Of a DNA stretch of 24,740 bases, positions 21,616-24,740 are shown piece after piece. The position numbers and the translations under genes were made by a program. The DNA comes from a virus. Each line of letters starts with the position of its first letter. The stretch's first letter is position 1. The notes under the pieces were generated by a model. The model did not search any database. It saw only the letters and a program-made list of their open reading frames with translations, and had not been told where the DNA came from. The DNA lies in IMG/VR virus record IMGVR_UViG_3300042898_002511, positions 1 to 24,740 of that record; one strand, 5' to 3'.

Positions 21616-22464
21616 ATGGAAATTAAAATTGATATGGATGTCCTCCGCCAGAGGAAGTTATTTGTAGCCACACCCATGTACGGTGGGCAATGCGCTGGTA
21701 TGTTTACCAAATCAGTAGCAGATTTAGCAGCAATTTGTTCTGCAAATGGTCTGGATCTTAGATCATATTTTCTCTTTAACGAATCTCTTATTACTAGAGC
21801 TAGAAACTATTGTGTCGATGAGTTCATGCGCTCTGATTGCACACATATGATGTTCATTGACTCTGATATTGGATTTGATCCACGAGATATTATTGCAATG
21901 CTTGCCCTTCAATCAGAAGAATCTGAATATGATGTTCTTGCAGGACCATACCCAAAGAAAACAATTTCTTGGGAAAAGATCAAGATGGCAGTCGATAAGG
22001 GTATTGCGGATGAAGACCCATCGGTTCTAGAAAAGTTTGTTGGTGATTATGTTTTCAATCCAAAAGCCAATACAACACAAGTAAGAATTGATGAACCAGT
22101 CGAAGTTTCTGAAGTCGGTACTGGATTCATGATGACCAGACGTTCAGCTTTTGAAAAGTTTGCAAAGGCTTATCCTGATTATTCTTATAGACCAGACCAT
22201 GTTCGTACTGAACATTTTGATGGTTCTCGTGAAATCATGCAGTACTTCCAAGCTGAAATTGATCCTGTTTCAAAGCGTTATCTATCTGAAGACTACTGGT
22301 TCTGCCAAAAGCTAATGGCTATCGGTGGAAAGATTTGGTATTGCCCATGGATGAAACTACAACATGTTGGTTCTTATATCTTTGGTGGATCACTTGCTGA
22401 CCTAGCATCTATTGGAGCCCCTGCTACTGCAGATCCTTCTCAACTCCGTAAAGGAAAGAAATAA
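21616..22464 (+). CDS. GT-A-type glycosyltransferase
   Basis: This 282-residue protein has the layout of a nucleotide-sugar glycosyltransferase with a GT-A fold: KLFVATPMYGGQCAGMFTKS (15-33), SLITRARNYCVDEFMRS (57-73), THMMFIDSDIGFDP with DxD at D82-D84, a GTGFMMTRRSAF block, and a late EDYWFCQKLMAIGGKIWY stretch equivalent to the acidic catalytic-base motif. Proteins of this type are frequent in T4-like and other tailed phages, target unknown. The start is the ATG at 21616, 4 bases after the upstream stop. Being in the same run as the TAGT-type enzyme and the epimerase, it may add a sugar to DNA or to the first sugar, or act on a virion or host surface target. Confidence 0.8.
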   Translation: MEIKIDMDVLRQRKLFVATPMYGGQCAGMFTKSVADLAAICSANGLDLRSYFLFNESLITRARNYCVDEFMRSDCTHMMFIDSDIGFDPRDIIAMLALQSEESEYDVLAGPYPKKTISWEKIKMAVDKGIADEDPSVLEKFVGDYVFNPKANTTQVRIDEPVEVSEVGTGFMMTRRSAFEKFAKAYPDYSYRPDHVRTEHFDGSREIMQYFQAEIDPVSKRYLSEDYWFCQKLMAIGGKIWYCPWMKLQHVGSYIFGGSLADLASIGAPATADPSQLRKGKK

Positions 22465-22468
22465 TATT

Positions 22469-23065
22469 ATGAATAAAGTTTATATTCTACTTGATCGTTC
22501 TGGTTCAATGGCTTCAATGTGGAAGCAAGCCATTGACGGTATCAATTCTTATGTAAGGAATATTGAAAATACCCAAATTATGATTGCTGCTTTTGATACA
22601 GTTGATTATACAGTTGTAAGAAATTGCACAAAGGAAAACTGGGATCCATTAAGTTATAATGAAATTACTCCTCGTGGTGGAACTCCACTTCTAGATGCTT
22701 CTGGTAGAATCATGTGGTCTATGCATGATTCTAAGGCTAAAAGAGCAATCTTAGTTGTAGTCACTGATGGGCATGAAAATTCATCAACCAAGTTCAAAGC
22801 ATCTGAAATCAAGGACATGACTAAGAAGTTGACAACTGATTTAAATTATGATATAGTCTTCCTAGGTGCTAATTTTGATGGCATTGGTGAAGTTGCAAAT
22901 AAAAATTTCGGGTGGAGTGACCAATCTAGAATGGTGCAAACCTCTGTTAGAGGATTTGGTGATGTAATGGTTGGTCTAAGCGCTAAGACCTCAGATTATT
23001 TTACCACTGGTGCAAAAGCCACTGCATTATATAATGCAGATGAATTAAGTAAAGCAAAGTCCTAA
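22469..23065 (+). CDS. VWA-domain protein with intact MIDAS site
   Basis: The start is the ATG at 22469, 4 bases after the glycosyltransferase stop; the longer open frame upstream is overlap. The protein has 198 residues and is a single von Willebrand A domain: YILLDRSGSM gives the D9-x-S11-x-S13 metal site, RGGTPLLDA supplies T72, and VVVTDGHENSS supplies D100. All MIDAS residues needed to bind a divalent metal are present. There is no signal peptide or membrane span, so it acts in the cytoplasm. Its partner is not identifiable; such proteins usually work with an AAA+ ATPase or a repeat protein. The clamp-loader ATPase is two genes away. Its 3' part carries a promoter for the clamp gene. Confidence 0.85.
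   Translation: MNKVYILLDRSGSMASMWKQAIDGINSYVRNIENTQIMIAAFDTVDYTVVRNCTKENWDPLSYNEITPRGGTPLLDASGRIMWSMHDSKAKRAILVVVTDGHENSSTKFKASEIKDMTKKLTTDLNYDIVFLGANFDGIGEVANKNFGWSDQSRMVQTSVRGFGDVMVGLSAKTSDYFTTGAKATALYNADELSKAKS
22829..22857 (+). promoter_or_regulatory. Near-consensus sigma70 promoter before gene 45
   Basis: TTGACA (22829-22834), 17 bases, TATAGT (22852-22857), with TGA before the -10 forming an extended -10. It lies inside the VWA gene, about 230 bases before gene 45. It has the same hexamers and extended -10 as the promoter inside gene 55. Confidence 0.72.
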
Positions 23066-23084
23066 TAGGAGATTATATTATATC

Positions 23085-23735
23085 ATGAAGCTAAGTGCCC
23101 GTACTCTACATCTACTAAAGAACTTCAGCACAATCAATCCTTCCATTGTGCTGAAGCCGGGAGGGATTGCAACAACAATCTCTCCTAACAAGACTATTCT
23201 AGCCCGTGCATCCATTGGTGACGAAATTCCAAATGTTGTAGCAATTTATAATCTCAGTAGGTTTATTTCTACACTATCATTATTTGAAAATCCTGATTTG
23301 GATTTTAGTGATAAGTCCGTCCGAATTTCCGATGGAAATCGTAGTGTTGTGTATCATTATGCTGATGCATCTATTATTATGGTGCCACCTGAAAAGCAAA
23401 TTAAGCTTCCATCAACAGATGCTGAATGCTTTATTACCAATAAGGACTTTCAGAATATCACAAAAGCACTTAGTGTTCTAGGTCTACCAGAAATTGCCAT
23501 TGTTGGCGATGGTGAAAATATTTCACTGCAAGCAATTGATACCAAGAATCCAGCGGATACATTCAGTATTACTGTTGGTCAATCTTCAAATGTTTTCCGT
23601 GCCATTTTCAAGTCTGAAAATCTCAAAATTATGGATGGTGATTACACCGTATCTATTTCCTCTAAAGGTATTTCTCAGTTTGTTGGTACTGAGGTGTCTT
23701 ATTGGATTGCGGTTGAGGCTACTTCTACTTTTTAA
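23085..23735 (+). CDS. 45: Sliding clamp gp45
   Basis: This is the trimeric DNA polymerase processivity clamp; in T4 it also activates gp55-dependent late promoters. It has 216 residues (T4: 228). It starts with KLSARTLHLLKNFSTINPSIVLKPG, typical of T4-type clamps, and continues with two-domain beta/alpha repeats, including FDFS-like LDFSDKSVRISDG, ITNKDFQNITKALSVLGLPEI and a closing SYWIAVEA. AGGAGA is 12 bases from the ATG, rather far. It is separated from gene 44 by a stem-loop. Confidence 0.93.
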   Translation: MKLSARTLHLLKNFSTINPSIVLKPGGIATTISPNKTILARASIGDEIPNVVAIYNLSRFISTLSLFENPDLDFSDKSVRISDGNRSVVYHYADASIIMVPPEKQIKLPSTDAECFITNKDFQNITKALSVLGLPEIAIVGDGENISLQAIDTKNPADTFSITVGQSSNVFRAIFKSENLKIMDGDYTVSISSKGISQFVGTEVSYWIAVEATSTF

Positions 23736-23744
23736 TTGAATTGT

Positions 23745-23775
23745 GTGCCTAATCCATAAGATTAGGCACTTTATT
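23745..23775 (+). terminator. Stem-loop between genes 45 and 44
   Basis: GTGCCTAATC (23745-23754) pairs perfectly with GATTAGGCAC (23760-23769) around CATAA, followed by TTTATTAT. The 10-bp stem is strong but the T-tract is short and interrupted, so it may be a partial terminator that lets some transcription reach gene 44, or an mRNA 3'-end stabiliser. Confidence 0.7.
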
Positions 23776-23788
23776 ATGGAGATTGTGA

Positions 23789-24727
23789 ATGCTTGAACAT
23801 ATTCAGTGGGTTGAAAAGTATCGTCCAAAGAAGGTAGCAGATACCATTCTTCCGTGCGAGCTTAAGTCAATCTTTCAGGGATTTGTAAATGCTGGTAATA
23901 TTAATAACATGACTCTAGCAGGCGGTGCAGGTGTTGGTAAAACAACTATTGCACGTGCCATGCTAGAGGAACTTGGTTGTGATTATATTGTTATCAACGG
24001 TTCAATGAACGGTAATATTGATACACTACGAAATGAAATTCTACAATTTGCTTCATCTGTTTCACTTATGGGTGGCAGAAAGTATGTCATTCTAGATGAG
24101 GCTGATTATCTTAACCCAAACTCTACACAGCCAGCTCTTCGTAACTTTATGGAAGAGTTTTCTAAGAACTGTGGTTTTATTCTTACCTGCAATTATAAAG
24201 ATCGAATTATTAAACCACTACATTCTCGAGCACCAATTATTGAGTTCCGTATTCCAAAGAAAGAAATGCCAAAACTTGCTACACAATTTATGAAGCGAGT
24301 GGAGATGATTCTTACTACTGAGAATGTAAACTATGATAAGCAGGCAGTTGTGGAAGTCATCCAAAAATTCTTCCCTGATTGGCGTCGAATTCTAAATGAA
24401 CTCCAGACATACTCAATTAATGGCAAAATTGACTCTGGTATTTTTAGTTCTTTCACCACAGCCACAGTGAAGGAAGTGATTGGTCATTGTAAGACTAAAA
24501 ATCTAGAAGGTATCCGAAAGTGGATTCATGATAATTCGGATTCTGATTCAACATCAATCTTTAGGGCTGTCTATGATAACTCTTCTGAACTATTCACAAA
24601 GCGTTCCATTCCGGCTTTAATTTTAAAAATTGCCGATTATCAGTACAAGGCCGCATTCGTTGCCGATTCAGAGATCAACCTCATGGCTTTCTTTGTTGAG
24701 GTTTGCATGGAGTGCGAATTTGTATGA
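23789..24727 (+). CDS. 44: Clamp loader ATPase subunit gp44
   Basis: This AAA+ subunit forms with gp62 the complex that opens and loads the gp45 clamp. It has 312 residues (T4: 319). Landmarks: WVEKYRPKKVAD at the N-terminus, Walker A GGAGVGKT (45-52), Walker B ILDEAD (101-106), sensor 1 around ILTCNYKDRIIKPL, and HSRAP (145-149), where the RFC-family SRC motif has Ala instead of Cys. The C-terminal collar contains FPDWRRILNELQTYS. GGAGA lies 6 bases before the ATG. The stop overlaps the next ATG (ATGA). Confidence 0.96.
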   Translation: MLEHIQWVEKYRPKKVADTILPCELKSIFQGFVNAGNINNMTLAGGAGVGKTTIARAMLEELGCDYIVINGSMNGNIDTLRNEILQFASSVSLMGGRKYVILDEADYLNPNSTQPALRNFMEEFSKNCGFILTCNYKDRIIKPLHSRAPIIEFRIPKKEMPKLATQFMKRVEMILTTENVNYDKQAVVEVIQKFFPDWRRILNELQTYSINGKIDSGIFSSFTTATVKEVIGHCKTKNLEGIRKWIHDNSDSDSTSIFRAVYDNSSELFTKRSIPALILKIADYQYKAAFVADSEINLMAFFVEVCMECEFV

Positions 24728-24740
24728 GTCAAACATCAAC
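24724..24740 (+). CDS. 62: Start of the next gene, probably clamp loader subunit gp62 (3' end outside window)
   Basis: An ATG overlapping the gene 44 stop (ATGA) opens a frame reading MSQTS before the window ends. In T4-like phages gene 62 follows gene 44 with a similar overlap. Five residues cannot confirm identity; the call is by position alone. Confidence 0.5.

Overview
The window is a continuous piece of a T4-like (exo-T-even) contractile-tailed phage genome. All recognisable genes lie on the + strand and are packed end to end, often with 1-20 base overlaps. The gene order 18-19-20-67-68-21-22-23 followed by uvsY-uvsW-55-47-46, then 45-44-62 further on, is the conserved core of T4-like phages outside the classical coliphage group (the cyanophage, Pelagibacter-phage and rhizobial/Caulobacter-phage type of layout). 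Base composition is AT-rich, roughly 35-37% G+C by eye. Strong Shine-Dalgarno sequences and near-perfect sigma70 promoters suggest a proteobacterium-like Gram-negative host, but the window does not fix the host.

Region 1 (1-9508) is virion morphogenesis. It holds the tail sheath (5' end outside the window), tail tube, portal, three small genes at the prohead-core position, prohead protease, core scaffold, major capsid protein, and then a second tail-tube-fold protein. Exact T4 late promoter boxes (TATAAATA) precede genes 22 and 23. A GC-rich rho-independent terminator follows gene 23.

Region 2 (9505-15934) is recombination and transcription control. It opens with a textbook TTGACA-N17-TATAAT promoter and contains the recombination mediator UvsY, the helicase UvsW, the late sigma factor gp55, the gp47/gp46 nuclease complex and an ATP-dependent DNA ligase that does not look like T4 gp30. 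Two more near-perfect sigma70 promoters lie inside genes 55 and 47.

Region 3 (15934-23065) is an accessory block of small, partly unknown genes. It encodes a SLOG-type DUF2493 protein, a peptide-deformylase-like protein that has lost its metal ligands, a conserved phage protein of unknown function, a one-span membrane protein, a MazG-like pyrophosphohydrolase, a PD-(D/E)XK-like nuclease candidate, and two adjacent paralogous small proteins. These are followed by a TET-associated-type glycosyltransferase, a UDP-glucuronate-epimerase-like enzyme, dCMP deaminase, a DUF3310-like protein, a second GT-A glycosyltransferase and a VWA/MIDAS protein. The glycosyltransferase-epimerase-deaminase set is best read as a candidate pathway for glycosylated, hypermodified DNA bases, although no hydroxymethylase or TET oxygenase is in the window.

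Region 4 (23085-24740) is the start of the replisome operon: sliding clamp gp45, clamp-loader ATPase gp44, and the first codons of what should be gp62. gp45, gp55 and the TATAAATA boxes fit together as the T4-type clamp-dependent late transcription system.

No tRNA, CRISPR array, insertion sequence, homing endonuclease or minus-strand gene was seen, and no stretch above 300 bases lacks a gene.
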